Part shown: in pieces, positions 22,989-24,033 of the stretch
How positions within the stretch are numbered: the stretch's first letter is position 1
Layout of the letters: every line of letters starts with the position of its first letter
The notes under the pieces: model-generated
Databases searched by the model: none
Told to the model about the DNA's origin: nothing
The model's input: only the letters and a program-made list of their open reading frames with translations
NCBI GenBank assembly: GCA_036271855.1
Contig: DATAZV010000059.1
Span: 1-24,033, forward strand
DNA from: JAQGMJ01 sp036271855
GTDB taxonomy: Bacteria > Pseudomonadota > Gammaproteobacteria > Burkholderiales > JAEUOS01
Length of the DNA: 24,033 bases
Reading direction: 5' to 3'
Position numbers and translations under genes: made by a program

Positions 22989-22997
22989 TGCGGGCAC

Positions 22998-23074
22998 GCG
23001 GCTGTAGCTCAGTTGGATAGAGTACTTGGCTACGAACCAAGGGGTCGGGCGTTCGAATCGCTCCAGCCGCACCA
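22998..23074 (+). tRNA. tRNA-Arg (anticodon ACG)
   Basis: A complete cloverleaf: acceptor stem GCGGCTG/CAGCCGC, D arm with GCTC/GAGT, anticodon stem CTTGG/CCAAG enclosing the loop CTACGAA (anticodon ACG), variable loop GGGTC, and T arm GGGCG-TTCGAAT-CGCTC. Discriminator A and an encoded CCA end at 23074. With inosine at position 34 it reads CGU, CGC and CGA. Confidence 0.97.
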
Positions 23075-23081
23075 GTAAAAT

Positions 23082-23115
23082 CAAAGGGTTGCCTTCGGGC
23101 AGCCCTTTGTTATTT
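23082..23115 (+). terminator. Rho-independent terminator after tRNA-Arg
   Basis: A 12-base stem, CAAAGGGTTGCC (23082-23093) with GGCAGCCCTTTG (23098-23109) and one G-U pair, is capped by a stable TTCG tetraloop and followed by TTATTT. It starts seven bases after the tRNA CCA end. Confidence 0.92.
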
Positions 23116-23213
23116 CCGGCTGGTGCCGTGTTTGCGCGTTTGCCGGCGAGACTCGCGGCCTGCGTCCGCCCCCAGGCAAAAGTAGAAGCGCCGTCCTCGG
23201 GCCAAGGCAGTCC

Positions 23214-23927
23214 TCAAATCCCCAGATACGCCTCACGGATGCGCGGGTCGTCGAGAAGCTCCGCCGACTTTCCCTGCAGCACCACGCGCCCGGTCTGCAG
23301 CACAAACGCCTGGTTGGCCACAGATAGCGCGAGTTTGACGTTTTGTTCCACCAGCAGCATGGTCACGCCGGTGCGATGGATCGCCAACAAGGCGTCGTGT
23401 AGCTCCTGTACAATTTTCGGCGCCAGGCCGTGGCTGGGCTCATCGAGAAGCAGCAGTTTCGGCTCGCCCATCAATGCCCGGGCAATAGCGACCATTTGCT
23501 GTTCGCCGCCGGAGAGCGTGCCGGCGAACTGTTTTCTGCGCTCGGCCAGGCGCGGGAACAGTTCGAACACCTTGCCCAGCGCCGCCTGCAATCCGGCTTT
23601 GTCATGACGGCGGTTGTAGCCGCCCAGCAGCAGGTTTTCTTCCACCGCCATTTGCGCAAAGACGTGCCGGCCTTCGGGCACATGGGCGATGCGCCGGGCC
23701 GGAATCTTGTGTGCCGGCAAGGCGAGCAGGTTTTCGCCTTCGTAAAGGATCTCCCCACGGGTGTTCGGTACCAGCCCGGAAATCGAGCGCAGCAAGGTGC
23801 TCTTTCCCGCCGTATTGGCGCCGATGACGGAGATGAAGGCACCCTGCTCCACTGCCAGGCTGACTTCGTGCAGCACGGTGGGGCCATCGTAGGCCGCCTG
23901 CAGGTTTTTTATCTCAAGCAGGTTCAC
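23214..23927 (-). CDS. livF: Second LivF-type ABC transporter ATP-binding protein
   Basis: 237 residues. Walker A GANTAGKST is near residue 36, with threonine in place of the usual glycine, as often in this subgroup. Further motifs are HVPEGRHVFAQMAVEENL, signature LSGGEQQM, Walker B LLLLDEPSHGLAP and H-loop MLLVEQN. It is the ATPase of a second branched-chain amino acid-type (HAAT) importer, clearly divergent from the LivF at 6752-7465. The start is GTG at 23927, overlapping the stop of the upstream livG as GTGA. It is the last gene before the tRNA-Arg terminator on the opposite strand. Confidence 0.94.
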   Translation of the reverse strand: MNLLEIKNLQAAYDGPTVLHEVSLAVEQGAFISVIGANTAGKSTLLRSISGLVPNTRGEILYEGENLLALPAHKIPARRIAHVPEGRHVFAQMAVEENLLLGGYNRRHDKAGLQAALGKVFELFPRLAERRKQFAGTLSGGEQQMVAIARALMGEPKLLLLDEPSHGLAPKIVQELHDALLAIHRTGVTMLLVEQNVKLALSVANQAFVLQTGRVVLQGKSAELLDDPRIREAYLGI

Positions 23928-24033
23928 GCCGCCGCTCCCGCCGCCATGTCGTTGCCGAGGTAGGCAGCGATCACCTCCGGATTGCGGCTGATTTCAAGCG
24001 GCGTACCCTCGGCGATCTTTTGCCCGAAGCTCA
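23924..24033 (-). CDS. livG: LivG-type ATP-binding protein, C-terminal end (partial)
   Basis: Only the last 36 codons are in the window; the gene continues past base 24033. The frame reads SFGQKIAEGTPLEISRNP and ends VIAAYLGNDMAAGAAA, the conserved LivG C-terminus (G-x-x-I-A-E-G-T-P and AYLG). Its TGA overlaps the GTG start of the downstream livF, so the two are coupled. The rest of this second LIV cluster presumably lies upstream, beyond the window. Confidence 0.88.
   Translation of the reverse strand, partial: SFGQKIAEGTPLEISRNPEVIAAYLGNDMAAGAAA

Noticed and set aside
22998..23213. tRNA-Arg as an integration (att) site for a mobile element
   Set aside because: tRNA genes are common integration targets, but no integrase follows and no repeat of the tRNA 3' end was seen; ordinary transporter genes lie downstream.
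23..24033. Search for a defence, prophage, CRISPR or secondary-metabolite cluster
   Set aside because: Every larger reading region was assigned to housekeeping, transport or signalling families; no cas, toxin-antitoxin, restriction, phage or synthase gene was recognised.

Overview
This is a GC-rich, gene-dense stretch of chromosome, most likely from a betaproteobacterium. The main reasons are a TctC/Bug-family receptor, two high-affinity branched-chain amino acid (LIV/HAAT) transporter clusters, a DUF4126 membrane protein, a thyA/folA neighbourhood and an AdiA-type decarboxylase of about 750 residues. No insertion sequence, phage gene, CRISPR array or integrase was seen. Assignment is by protein-family recognition only; no database search was run.

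Layout. (1) Positions 1-1025 (+): the tail of a possible upstream gene, then an atypical SDR-type epimerase that meets a convergent four-gene minus-strand operon (6187 to 1022): FtsX-like permease, group 2 truncated haemoglobin, rmuC, ydcF-like. (2) 6291-6743 (+): a GNAT acetyltransferase. (3) 11440 to 6752 (-): a complete LIV operon, with a Tat-exported binding protein, a strong hairpin, then livH, livM, livG and livF, which are coupled by ATGA overlaps or a 1-base gap. (4) 11631-12245 (+): DUF4126 membrane protein. (5) 13903 to 12317 (-) and 14135-15565 (+): a divergent signalling pair, made of a 528-residue protein with PilZ-type RxxxR and NxSxxG motifs and a receiver-Ser/Thr kinase fusion. 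(6) 15590-18933: thyA (+), then an inverted EF-hand/glycine-zipper pair (-), an AT-rich island with direct repeats, and folA-DUF4337 (+). (7) 19067-21328 (+): Orn/Lys/Arg decarboxylase with its own terminator. (8) 21507-22884 (+): cupin plus orphan TctC receptor. (9) 22998-23074 (+): tRNA-Arg(ACG) with terminator. (10) 24033 to 23214 (-): the end of a second LIV cluster (livG partial, livF).

How the parts work together. The LIV operon imports branched-chain or related amino acids; its intergenic hairpin probably keeps the binding protein more abundant than the membrane parts. thyA and folA form the dTMP/tetrahydrofolate cycle but are split by an inverted envelope-protein cassette. The most interesting candidate system is the divergent PilZ-like / receiver-kinase pair at 12317-15565, which would bring together c-di-GMP, response-regulator and Ser/Thr phosphorylation signalling. 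No classical mobile or defence system was found. The spaces between genes are all shorter than 300 bases.
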